DNA from: Salegentibacter sp. R32
GTDB taxonomy: Bacteria > Bacteroidota > Bacteroidia > Flavobacteriales > Flavobacteriaceae
Length of the DNA stretch: 64,000 nucleotides
NCBI RefSeq assembly: GCF_008692195.1
Contig: NZ_RXOM01000018.1
Span: 124,001 to 188,000 of the forward strand
Direction of reading: 5' to 3'
Position 1 is the stretch's first letter; every line of letters starts with the position of its first letter. Positions 49,215-57,705 of the stretch are shown here, one piece after another. Position numbers and translations under genes: made by a program. The notes under the pieces were generated by a model. That model was not told where the DNA came from, did not search any database, and saw only the letters and a program-made list of their open reading frames with translations.

Positions 49215-51383
49215 ATGATACCAAATCAAATAGAATATATAGATAATCTTTTTTTATCATACAATTACAATTTAGCTAGGCAATCGAATCAAAAAGTAAG
49301 AGTTTATACTTTGAGATATGGAATGTATCATGCTGCTGAATTTATTTTACTCGATAAAGATTATGATACTGCAAAAATCAAAAAAGAGTATTCAGAATTA
49401 GGATATGCTACTGATGTACATGTTCTTTCTGATATAGATGAAATAGAAGAATATTTGTTTGAAGGTTTTTTTATTAAGACACCTTTAGGAAATGAATTAA
49501 AAAATAGATATAAACATTTTGTAAATAAACAACTTCAGAATTTACCCGAAGGTAGTACATATAAATATATTAATAGTTCGTATGATTTAATATTTCAAGA
49601 TGAATCCCATAATATTATTGAAAATAGAACTTATGATTCGAATACCGAAACTATATTGATAGACAGAATAAATGGTTTATTAAGTAATATAAAAGGAGCT
49701 ATATTTATAATAATTGAAGCACCGGCAGGATTTGGAAAAACATGTACAGCAAATGAAATTCTGAATACTTTTTCACCCTCTGATTGTAAACAGTTACCCT
49801 TTTTTACTGAGCTTTCCAGAAATAGAGAAGCAAGGGTGTTTAAACATATACTATTAAATGAAATAGACGAACAATTTCCTAATGGGATTAAGCAAAATAT
49901 TGTAATTGAACAAATTACAAAAGGGAGAATTCCTCTGATAATTGATGGTTTTGATGAGTTGATTTCAAAAGAAAGCAACAAAGAGGAGGTTGAGAGTATG
50001 TTAACTACAATTGTAGAATTATTAAAAGGAAATGCTAAAATTATTATTACATCTAGAAAAACGGCAATATTTAATAGTGATGAATTTTTAGATTCTATCT
50101 ATGATTCAAATAATGAATTTTCTCTTGCTCGTTTTGAGATTAAAGAACCAAAAATTGAAAATTGGTTAAGTGATGATAGAATAGAAGTAATTGATAAAGG
50201 CAATTTTCCAATAGCACAAATTGCTAATCCTGTACTTCTTTCTTATTTAAGAAATATAAATGTTGAAGTACTAAGGGAGTATATTAATGATACTAATGAT
50301 GGAGCTTTAATAGATAAGTATATTGATTATTTGTTGAAAAGGGAGCAGCAAAGGCAAAATTTGAAATTGAATAATGATGACCAACTTAGGATTTTTAGAA
50401 AGCTGGTTAGATTTATGTCTGAATATAATATTACCGCTGAATCAAAGGGTACTATAAAGGACTTCATAAAGGATTATAATCAGAAATTATTACAAAGAAG
50501 TTTAAAACTTTATATAGCAGAAGAGAAACCTTCAATGGAAGATTTGGTTGAAACGTTATCTAATCATGTTTTTCTTGATCGAAAGCCTAATGGAGATGTC
50601 GGAATAGTAAATGATTTTATTTTTGGTCATCTAGTAGGAGAAAATTTAATATTAGAAAAGTATCAAGAACACTATGAGCGTTTTGAAGAGGTGATTCCTC
50701 AAGATTTTGCTAGAAAATCTATTGATTCTTTTAAAATTCAAAATAGAGAGAATAAAGAGTCTCTTTGGAAAATATATAATGAAGAGAACTTCAATTATGA
50801 TATTGGGTTTTATTTTGATCTAGATTATATTTTTTCTAAACAGCCAAGCAGACATTATCAAAATCTTTTTGTTTTTGATAGAGAAATTTTTGATTTAAAT
50901 TTTACTGGTGATTGTAATTTTGAATCATCAGCTTTTTCCTCTGTCAACTTTCATAACTGTGAATTTGATATAAATAAATTTAATGATACATCATTCCAAA
51001 ACTGCTCATTTTATGATTGTAAATTGATAAGTAAAAAATCTAATAAAGTTTATAGTGATTTTGCATTGTTTGCTTGTAACTCAAATAATGATTTTGTTTC
51101 GATTATACTTAACTTATTTGAAAATAATAATAGTAATTCAAATAAGCTTGTTAGAAAAAAAATATTGACAGAAGAAATAGTTTTGAAACAATTTTTCCAA
51201 GTAGACGGCATTAAACCTAGAGCACGTAAATTTTCATATATTAAAAAATCACTTAAAGATTTTGATGATAAAGAAATCAATAAAGTTATTGATTCTTTAA
51301 AATCTAAGGATTTTCTGCATTTTAAGGATGATGTAGGTTTTATCACTCGTGAAGCAATTCATTATTTAAAACATAAAAAATGA
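49215..51383 (+). CDS. NACHT-domain STAND NTPase with pentapeptide repeats
   Basis: The 722-residue protein begins with about 135 residues of unrecognised alpha/beta sequence. A NACHT NTPase follows with Walker A APAGFGKT at 169-176, Walker B PLIIDGFDEL at 240-249 and the IIITSR sensor at 276-281. A helical region leads to pentapeptide-like repeats at about 562-604 (CNFESSAFSSVNFHNCEFD) and a winged-helix-like C-terminus. STAND NTPases with this layout act as phage sensors that oligomerise on binding a ligand. The RelA/SpoT-domain gene starts 1 nt after its stop and is probably its effector. Base composition is far richer in A+T than the flanking genes, which suggests transfer. Confidence 0.9.
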   Translation: MIPNQIEYIDNLFLSYNYNLARQSNQKVRVYTLRYGMYHAAEFILLDKDYDTAKIKKEYSELGYATDVHVLSDIDEIEEYLFEGFFIKTPLGNELKNRYKHFVNKQLQNLPEGSTYKYINSSYDLIFQDESHNIIENRTYDSNTETILIDRINGLLSNIKGAIFIIIEAPAGFGKTCTANEILNTFSPSDCKQLPFFTELSRNREARVFKHILLNEIDEQFPNGIKQNIVIEQITKGRIPLIIDGFDELISKESNKEEVESMLTTIVELLKGNAKIIITSRKTAIFNSDEFLDSIYDSNNEFSLARFEIKEPKIENWLSDDRIEVIDKGNFPIAQIANPVLLSYLRNINVEVLREYINDTNDGALIDKYIDYLLKREQQRQNLKLNNDDQLRIFRKLVRFMSEYNITAESKGTIKDFIKDYNQKLLQRSLKLYIAEEKPSMEDLVETLSNHVFLDRKPNGDVGIVNDFIFGHLVGENLILEKYQEHYERFEEVIPQDFARKSIDSFKIQNRENKESLWKIYNEENFNYDIGFYFDLDYIFSKQPSRHYQNLFVFDREIFDLNFTGDCNFESSAFSSVNFHNCEFDINKFNDTSFQNCSFYDCKLISKKSNKVYSDFALFACNSNNDFVSIILNLFENNNSNSNKLVRKKILTEEIVLKQFFQVDGIKPRARKFSYIKKSLKDFDDKEINKVIDSLKSKDFLHFKDDVGFITREAIHYLKHKK

Positions 51384-51384
51384 T

Positions 51385-52275
51385 ATGAATGCAGGTTTTC
51401 AAATAATTGAGAGACAAATTTATCAAAAAATTGTTGATGAACTTAATAAAATAGGTCTTTTATATAGAATTTTTATAAGGACAAAAAATGAGAAATCAAT
51501 CTCAGAAAAAATTAAAAGAAAAAAAGACGAAAATATTCCATATCTAATAAATGGTAAAAAAATTCAAGATTTTATTGGTGTCAGAGTAGTTACTTATTTT
51601 AAGGATGATATTGATGTAGTAAAAGAAATATTACAAAACAAATTTAAGTTTGTTAATGAAGAAATAGATGAGCTGGAATTAACTGTTTTTAAGCCAAAAA
51701 GGACAAATATAATATGTCAATTTAGTGATTATCAGACGAAAATGTTTCAAGAAGCGAACAGTGCTTCAAATAATCAAATATTCAATTTGGTAGATAATAC
51801 ATTTGAACTCCAATTAAGAACAATTCTATCTGAAGGATGGCACGAAGTAGACCATAGTTTGAGGTATAAATGTAAGAATGATTGGAATCAACATAAAGAA
51901 AGTGAGAGACTTTTAAATGGTATTTATGCAAGTTTAGAAACAAATGATATTGCACTTAAAAATCTTTTCAATGAATTATCTTATAAGCATTTTAAGAGTG
52001 GAAATTGGGAAGCACTTTTAAGAAATAAGTTTCGATTACAATTTCAAATGGCACATTTAGACGAGGATTTAATAAAAATCTTAAATGATAATAATTCTAT
52101 AGGAAAGCAAATTTTAAAAATTAATAGGCGTTCTTTTTTAATTAAGCTTTCTAATTTTGAATTATCTTTACCTGTTAATTTCAATAATTTACTGTATTTT
52201 CTAAATGTAATAGAAATAAAAAATGAAAAGATTTTAGAACTAACACCTGATTTAATAAAAAGCACGCATATATAA
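51385..52275 (+). CDS. RelA/SpoT-domain nucleotide pyrophosphokinase-like protein
   Basis: The 296-residue protein has a RelA/SpoT synthetase-like domain at about 20-165: RTKNEKSISEKIK at 32-44 (R-x-K...S-x-x-K of the ATP site), DFIGVRVVTYF at 62-72 (D-x-x-G-x-R), and FELQLRTILSEGWHEVDHSLRYK at 140-162 (E-x-Q-x-R...H-x-x-x-Y-K). The GYxSxH loop that binds the guanine acceptor is not visible between 90 and 135. The C-terminal 130 residues are helical and unassigned, with no HD hydrolase, TGS or ACT domain. It may make an alarmone-like nucleotide or pyrophosphorylate another target such as tRNA, under control of the upstream NACHT protein. Confidence 0.9.
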   Translation: MNAGFQIIERQIYQKIVDELNKIGLLYRIFIRTKNEKSISEKIKRKKDENIPYLINGKKIQDFIGVRVVTYFKDDIDVVKEILQNKFKFVNEEIDELELTVFKPKRTNIICQFSDYQTKMFQEANSASNNQIFNLVDNTFELQLRTILSEGWHEVDHSLRYKCKNDWNQHKESERLLNGIYASLETNDIALKNLFNELSYKHFKSGNWEALLRNKFRLQFQMAHLDEDLIKILNDNNSIGKQILKINRRSFLIKLSNFELSLPVNFNNLLYFLNVIEIKNEKILELTPDLIKSTHI

Positions 52276-52324
52276 TAGAGTTAATGATTTGATCTTATAG
52301 ATTTCTTGAGATATTTGTATCCAT

Positions 52325-53275
52325 TCAATCTTCTAATTCCTTCGCATAACGTTCAGCAAAAATAGAAATCAAGATGAGCTGACTTATGTGAAAAAGCATA
52401 ATCGGCAATAAGAACAAACCCGCACCGGCAGAATTCCCAAAAATAATCTTCGCCATTACCGAACCGTGAACCAGCGATTTATTGGAACCACAAAAACGTG
52501 CGGTAATTTTGTCTTCCCTATTGAAGTTGAGTGCATTTGAAACCCAACCCGTAATTCCGTAAATTGAAAAGAAAAGCGCTAGTACGCCAAGCAAAATCAG
52601 TCCCAAGTCTAGAAAATTTAAATCATTAAAAATATTAGCGGAAAACGATTTGCTGAAACTGTCGTAAACAATAAATACAATAATCGATTTGTCAAATAAA
52701 CTCAATTTGCTTTTGTAGCGGTTTACGAAAGTTTCCAATATTCGATGCAAGGCAAAACCTACTACTAACGGAATAATTATCTGGTAAAGCAATTTTAAAA
52801 ATACATCGGTAAAACTAAAACCTTCCGAAGCATTTAAGAAAAAGCCCAACCAAAACGGAGTGATAATCACCCCAATAATTCCAGATAAACTAGCGTTGAA
52901 AATTGCTGCCGGAATATTTCCTTTAGCTAATGAAACCATCACCACCGAAGATGAAACCGTAGAAGGCAAAGCCGCTAAAAAGAAAAAAGCCAGCCAATAA
53001 TCTTCTGCCGAGGTATCTTTTAAAAATGGATAAGCTATGAAAACCAATGCCGGAAATAATAGAAAAGTAGTCAGTTGAATGAGTAAATGCAATTTGTAAT
53101 TGCTCATCCCCAATTTTAATTCTGAAACTGAAAGTTTTAATCCGTAGAAAAAGAAAATAAGTCCAATACCAATATCGGTAATCAATTTTAGTGGTACAAA
53201 ATCTCCCAGCTGCGGAAAAAGATAAGCCACTAAAATAGCCGCTAATAAAGAAACAACAAACGGATTAATCTTCAT
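52325..53275 (-). CDS. Bile acid:sodium symporter (BASS) family transporter
   Basis: The 316-residue membrane protein has about nine helices with the pattern of the SBF-like/DUF4137 branch: PLKLITDIGIGLIFFFYGLKL, AALPSTVSSSVVMVSLAKGNIPAAIFNASLSGIIGVIITPFWLGFFL, and FCGSNKSLVHGSVMAKIIFG. Relatives move organic anions such as bile acids or pantoate with sodium, and the substrate here is unknown. It overlaps the upstream flavoprotein gene by 11 nt, but no metabolic link is obvious. Confidence 0.93.
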   Translation of the reverse strand: MKINPFVVSLLAAILVAYLFPQLGDFVPLKLITDIGIGLIFFFYGLKLSVSELKLGMSNYKLHLLIQLTTFLLFPALVFIAYPFLKDTSAEDYWLAFFFLAALPSTVSSSVVMVSLAKGNIPAAIFNASLSGIIGVIITPFWLGFFLNASEGFSFTDVFLKLLYQIIIPLVVGFALHRILETFVNRYKSKLSLFDKSIIVFIVYDSFSKSFSANIFNDLNFLDLGLILLGVLALFFSIYGITGWVSNALNFNREDKITARFCGSNKSLVHGSVMAKIIFGNSAGAGLFLLPIMLFHISQLILISIFAERYAKELED

Positions 53276-54497
53276 CTTCTATTGATTTTGCAATGGCTTG
53301 AGCTGCTAAAAAACCTCCTGTCCAAGCATTTTGAAAGTTAAAACCACCTGTAATCGCATCAATATTTAACACTTCTCCTGCCAAATAGAGCCTAGGTTGT
53401 ATTTTACTTTCAAAAGTTTTAAAATTCACTTCTTTTAAATCGACTCCCCCGGCAGTTACAAATTCTTCTTTAAACGTACTTTTTCCGTTCACGGTGAGTT
53501 GACACTCAGTTAATTCTCGTGCCAATTGAAGCATTTGCTTTTTACTTAACTCCGCCCATTTTTGAGTTTCGGGAATTTTAGTGGCGTTGAGTAAACTTAA
53601 CCATAAGCGTTTTGGTAAATTAAATTGAGCGTGCGTAGTTAATTGTTGTTTAGCAAATTCAATTTTTAATTTCTTTAATTGATCGATAACTTCTTCTGAA
53701 GTTTCATAACCTAACCAATTCACCTGAATTTTAAAATGATAATTTCTAGCTTCTAAAATACGCGCTCCCCAAGCTGAAAGTTTTAAAATTCCGGGACCGC
53801 TTAATCCCCAATGCGTGATGAGTAAAGGTCCGTCACTTTCCAATTTTTCGTCAAGAATTTTGATGTGAGCAAAAGTTGAAATTCCGGCCAAATCTTTAAT
53901 GCGATGGTCCTGAATATTAAATGTAAATAACGAAGGAACTGGTTGCACGATTTGATGACCGAGTTGCTTGAGCAGCTTCCAGATTTTTGGGTTACTTCCG
54001 GTAGCGATAACAATTTCTTCAGCAGCGAAATCTCCTTTTGAAGTTTTTACCAACCAATTTTTTTCTTCTTTCTGAATATTTTGAACCGAATGTCCTGTCT
54101 TAACTTTAACGCCTAAACGTTCGGTTTCAGCAAGAAAACAATCGATAATGGTTTCAGAAGAATCGGAGATGGGAAACATTCTTCCGTCTTCTTCCGTTTT
54201 TAATTCAATGCCGCGTTCATCAAACCAAGCAATCGTGTCTCCGGTCATAAATTGATGAAAAGGCCCTAATAATTCTTTTTCGCCACGAGGATAATTTTTG
54301 CTTAATTCTTTCGGAATAAATTCAGCGTGTGTGACATTACAGCGTCCGCCACCGGAAATTTTTACTTTGGTCAAGACTTCTTTTCCGCGTTCTAAAATCC
54401 TAATGTTGAGTTTTGGGTTTAATTCAGCTAAATTAATAGCTGTGAAAAAACCTGCTGCACCACCACCAATAATAAGTACCTCTCGCTGTTGAACCAT
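53265..54497 (-). CDS. HI0933/YhiN-family flavoprotein (BaiN-like)
   Basis: The 410-residue protein has the FAD motif VLIIGGGAAGFFTAINL at the N-terminus, the family marker KISGGGRCNVTHAEF (near 45-60), an inserted middle domain, and the C-terminal FVTAGGVDLKEVNFKTFESKIQPRLYLAGEVLNIDAITGGFNFQNAWTGGFLAAQAIA. Members are putative NAD(P)/FAD-dependent reductases, and one homologue (BaiN) acts on bile acid intermediates. A physiological substrate is not known here, though the neighbouring BASS transporter makes an organic-acid role conceivable. Confidence 0.95.
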   Translation of the reverse strand: MVQQREVLIIGGGAAGFFTAINLAELNPKLNIRILERGKEVLTKVKISGGGRCNVTHAEFIPKELSKNYPRGEKELLGPFHQFMTGDTIAWFDERGIELKTEEDGRMFPISDSSETIIDCFLAETERLGVKVKTGHSVQNIQKEEKNWLVKTSKGDFAAEEIVIATGSNPKIWKLLKQLGHQIVQPVPSLFTFNIQDHRIKDLAGISTFAHIKILDEKLESDGPLLITHWGLSGPGILKLSAWGARILEARNYHFKIQVNWLGYETSEEVIDQLKKLKIEFAKQQLTTHAQFNLPKRLWLSLLNATKIPETQKWAELSKKQMLQLARELTECQLTVNGKSTFKEEFVTAGGVDLKEVNFKTFESKIQPRLYLAGEVLNIDAITGGFNFQNAWTGGFLAAQAIAKSIEDED

Positions 54498-54566
54498 TCC
54501 GCAAAAATACGTATTTGATTGTTCTAGAAATAAAATTGTTTATTTTTATAAATAAATCAACTATAA

Positions 54567-55007
54567 ATGAAAAAAACACTCTTACTTATTTTCTCTGGAA
54601 TTTTTTTGGTTAGCTGTGGGGAAAATCAAAAAGCTTCTAAAGAGAAGCAGCATTACGACGAAAGCATCGATGAAATTTTAGAAGTTCATGATGATGTGAT
54701 GCCAAAAATGGGAACGCTTTCTTCTTTAATTGAAAAAACCGAAGCTGAAATTGATACAACCGAAAGGGGAAAAGAGTTCGAGAAGGCGAATAAAAACCTA
54801 AAAGAAGCTCATGATTTTATGATGACTTGGATGAAAAATTTTGGAGATAAATTTCCTAATGCGCTTCTCGATACAACTTATTCTAAAGAAGAATATAAAA
54901 AACGCGAGCCTATACTTTCTGCAGAAAAAGAAGAGGTAAAAGAAATGAAAGATAGAGTAAATGAAAGTATTGAAAAAGCTCAAGAATTATTAACTAAAAC
55001 TTCATAA
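54567..55007 (+). CDS. Small helical lipoprotein of unknown function
   Basis: The 146-residue protein has a lipobox (FLVSC, Cys at about 17), then highly charged helices with HDDVMPKMGTLSSLIEKTEAEID, KEAHDFMMTWMKNFGDKFP and a coiled-coil C-terminus rich in Glu and Lys. Similar flavobacterial proteins are sometimes mislabelled as viral A-type inclusion proteins because of the coiled coil. It is probably anchored in the outer membrane. The DoxX gene starts 1 nt after its stop, so they form an operon. Confidence 0.88.
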   Translation: MKKTLLLIFSGIFLVSCGENQKASKEKQHYDESIDEILEVHDDVMPKMGTLSSLIEKTEAEIDTTERGKEFEKANKNLKEAHDFMMTWMKNFGDKFPNALLDTTYSKEEYKKREPILSAEKEEVKEMKDRVNESIEKAQELLTKTS

Positions 55008-55008
55008 A

Positions 55009-55416
55009 ATGGCTTACAGAACAAACTTAAGTTTACCGGCAACCGATTTGGGATTGCTTCTTTTTAGAGTAGGGGTTTCAGCTTTAATGTTGCCCCACGG
55101 CTATGGAAAATTAATGCAATTTTTTAGCGGAGAGAAAATCACCTTTGCCGACCCTATTGGTATTGGCGATACGGCAAGTTTAGCTTTGGCGGTATTTGCA
55201 GAATTTATTTGTTCCATTCTCATAATTCTAGGATTAGGAACAAGATTAGCAGCCATTCCGTTATTGATTACGATGATAGTGGCGGTATTTATTGTTCACG
55301 CTTCAGACGGGATGTCTCATCAAGAATTACCACTTTTGTATTTGTTTAGTTATGTGTTATTGATGTTAACCGGAAGCGGAAAATATTCGTTAGACCATTT
55401 TTTCTTAAAGAAATAA
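55009..55416 (+). CDS. DoxX-family membrane protein
   Basis: The 135-residue protein has four transmembrane helices and the DoxX pattern LGLLLFRVGVSALMLPHGYGKLMQFFSG, ADPIGIGDTASLALAVFAEFICSILIILGLGTRLAAIPLLITMIVAVFIVHASDG, ending LLMLTGSGKYSLDHFF. Some relatives are thiosulfate:quinone oxidoreductase subunits, most are uncharacterised. It is the second gene of a pair with the lipoprotein and ends in a hairpin that reaches into the convergent gene. Confidence 0.93.
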   Translation: MAYRTNLSLPATDLGLLLFRVGVSALMLPHGYGKLMQFFSGEKITFADPIGIGDTASLALAVFAEFICSILIILGLGTRLAAIPLLITMIVAVFIVHASDGMSHQELPLLYLFSYVLLMLTGSGKYSLDHFFLKK

Positions 55417-55426
55417 ATTAGGAGGC

Positions 55427-55477
55427 ACAGGAATTATCAATTTGTTTAATTAGACTGGTTGTAATTCCTGTTTTTTA
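55427..55477. terminator. Terminator overlapping the end of the convergent gene
   Basis: ACAGGAATTA (55427-55436) pairs with TAATTCCTGT (55462-55471) around a 25-nt loop, with six T residues following on the plus strand. The right arm lies in the last codons of the minus-strand monooxygenase gene. Confidence 0.6.
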
Positions 55478-56502
55478 ATTTGTGTGGCAAGATACTCCGC
55501 ATCTTTTTTAATTCCGCCTAAAGTGGCAGAACCTCTTGTGTGCAACCATGGTAAACCAATAAAATATAAACCTTTTATACTGCTTACGCCACGGTTATTT
55601 TTAGGATAGCCTTCGTGGTCGAGTTCTAAGCCTTCAATCCAAGAGAAATTGGGGCGGTAACCGGTGGCCCAAACTATATTTTTTACATCGGTTAAAGTCT
55701 GTTTTTCGGTTTCAATTTTTTCTTCGTGGGCATCGTTGGTTCTTCCGACGGGAATTACATTTTTTCGATTTAGAATTTCTTTGACATCAGTCCCAATCAC
55801 TGGTTGTTTGGAATGACTGATTCGCTTTCCAATCCACGATTTTTTACTGAAACTTAAAAAGCCGGTTTTGGTGAACCACCACCAAAGTGTTTTCCCTAAT
55901 ATTTCTTGCGGAAGTGTTTTTACATCGGTATCACCAGAAAAATAAGTGGTTCTTCCATTTTTAGAAATTTCATCTAGAATTTGAAATCCGCTATCTCCAG
56001 CGCCTACCACCATAGCAGCTCCTTCTTGCAATTGGGTTGGCTTTTTATAATAATTACTGTGAATTTGGAAAATATTTTGAGAAATCTGTTTGGAACAAGG
56101 CGGCGTATAAGGAATGTGGAAAGGTCCGGTAGCTACAATTACTTGTTGGGTTTCTAAGGTAGAATTATCGGTTGTTAAGATGAACTTTTCATTTACCTTT
56201 TCAATTTTTTTGACTAAAGTGTTCAGTTGAACGGGAATGTCAAATTTTTTGACGTAGCTTTTAAAATAATCAGCAACTTCATATTTATTGGGATAATGAC
56301 CTTTTTCCGCGGGAAAATCCATTCCGGCGAGGTGATTAAATTCAGTAGGGGTGAAAAGTGTTAACGAATCCCAACGGTTAAGCCAACTTGCTCCAATTTC
56401 ATCTTCTTTATCGACTACCAAAAAATCCTTGCCCAATTGCTTTAAATAATAAGCCATAGAAAGACCGGCTTGAGCAGCTCCAATAATTATAAAATCCCGC
56501 AT
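55450..56502 (-). CDS. Flavin-containing monooxygenase-like protein
   Basis: The 350-residue protein has an N-terminal FAD motif IIGAAQAGLSMAYYL with Ala at the second glycine position (GAAQAG), a following DEIGASWLNRWDSLTLFTP, the NADPH motif VVGAGDSGFQI (near 167) and the late VWATGYRPNFSWI. It resembles CzcO/FMO-like NAD(P)-dependent oxidoreductases. The exact reaction is unknown. The altered first motif is tolerated in relatives with GAxxAG. It stands alone on the minus strand, 54 nt after the alanine racemase gene start region is passed on the same strand. Confidence 0.9.
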   Translation of the reverse strand: MRDFIIIGAAQAGLSMAYYLKQLGKDFLVVDKEDEIGASWLNRWDSLTLFTPTEFNHLAGMDFPAEKGHYPNKYEVADYFKSYVKKFDIPVQLNTLVKKIEKVNEKFILTTDNSTLETQQVIVATGPFHIPYTPPCSKQISQNIFQIHSNYYKKPTQLQEGAAMVVGAGDSGFQILDEISKNGRTTYFSGDTDVKTLPQEILGKTLWWWFTKTGFLSFSKKSWIGKRISHSKQPVIGTDVKEILNRKNVIPVGRTNDAHEEKIETEKQTLTDVKNIVWATGYRPNFSWIEGLELDHEGYPKNNRGVSSIKGLYFIGLPWLHTRGSATLGGIKKDAEYLATQIKKQELQPV

Positions 56503-56556
56503 AGTTGTGTTTGTTCTGCGAGTATAATAACCTTTTTTCTGCTGAAAAACAAGTTT

Positions 56557-57705
56557 TTACACCACAACCCGCGGAATACTTTTATCTAATCTGGTAAGAA
56601 GTTCGTAATTAAGTTGCTCACTTAAATTCCCGAAGTAAGAAACGTTTATCGATTGTTCGCCATCTTGCCCAATAATAGTGACGGTGTCGCCTATTTTTAC
56701 ATCGATGTTAGTCACGTCGATGAGGAACATATTCATATTTACGGTTCCCACAACACTCAAGCGTTTTCCGTTGACCAGAACCCTTCCGGTATTACTTAAA
56801 CTTCGACTGAAACCATAACCATAACCCACAGGAACACTAGCGATTTTCATATTGGTTTCAGCCAAAAATGAAGTTCCATAGCCAACAAAATCTCCTGCCT
56901 CTACTTCTTTGATATCAATAATAGAGGAGCGCCAACTTAAAATACTTTCTAGTTGAGTTTCATATTCGTGTTTTACGCCATAGGTGAGCTGACTTTCTTT
57001 ACTAGGCCACAGGCCATATTGAATAATTCCGATTCGCACCATATCTAAATTAAATTGCGGATAGGCAATAATCCCAGCGCTGCAAGAGGTGTGTAGTTTT
57101 TTGGCCTGAATTCCTTTAATTTTTAAGAATTCAACTCCTTTTAAAAAGGTTTGTTGTTGTTCTTGAATTCGTTTAAAATTGGCACTACTTTCTGCACCGG
57201 CAAAATGCGTACAAATTCCTTCAACTTCAATTAATTCTTTGTTTTCTTCAATAATTCCTATGAGTTCGGGAAGTTGAGTTTGCTCAAAACCGTGACGGTT
57301 CATGCCGGTTTCTAATTCAATATGCACATGAATTTTTTGTGTTTGTTTTTTGGCTTCCCTCAACAAAGTCTGTAATCCAGAAATGTTATAGATAAAAAAC
57401 TGGATTTCATTTTCAACCACCCAAGAAATATCTTCTTCAGCAATATCGCCCATGACCATAATGGTAGCTTCTTTGGTGAAAGATTCGTGCGCTATTTTGG
57501 CCTCAAAAGAACTAAAAACAGAAAAATGATTCACTCCTAAATATTGTAATTCAGGTACCATTTGTTCGATTCCGTGACCGTAAGCATTTCCTTTAATCAC
57601 ACTTGATAAAGTGACTTTTTCTCCAATGAGATTTTTTATGAATTTTAAGTTGTTGGCTAATGCATCTCTATTTAATTCTATAACCGAACTGTGATTGGTA
57701 ATCAT
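56557..57705 (-). CDS. alr: Alanine racemase
   Basis: The 382-residue PLP enzyme interconverts L- and D-alanine for peptidoglycan. The PLP-Lys is at 38 in SSVIKGNAYGHG, the second-half active-site Tyr lies in GDFVGYGTSFLAE, and HTSCSAGIIAYPQFNLDMVRIGIIQYG is also typical. It overlaps the M20 hydrolase gene upstream by 4 nt. Length matches the family. Confidence 0.96.
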   Translation of the reverse strand: MITNHSSVIELNRDALANNLKFIKNLIGEKVTLSSVIKGNAYGHGIEQMVPELQYLGVNHFSVFSSFEAKIAHESFTKEATIMVMGDIAEEDISWVVENEIQFFIYNISGLQTLLREAKKQTQKIHVHIELETGMNRHGFEQTQLPELIGIIEENKELIEVEGICTHFAGAESSANFKRIQEQQQTFLKGVEFLKIKGIQAKKLHTSCSAGIIAYPQFNLDMVRIGIIQYGLWPSKESQLTYGVKHEYETQLESILSWRSSIIDIKEVEAGDFVGYGTSFLAETNMKIASVPVGYGYGFSRSLSNTGRVLVNGKRLSVVGTVNMNMFLIDVTNIDVKIGDTVTIIGQDGEQSINVSYFGNLSEQLNYELLTRLDKSIPRVVV

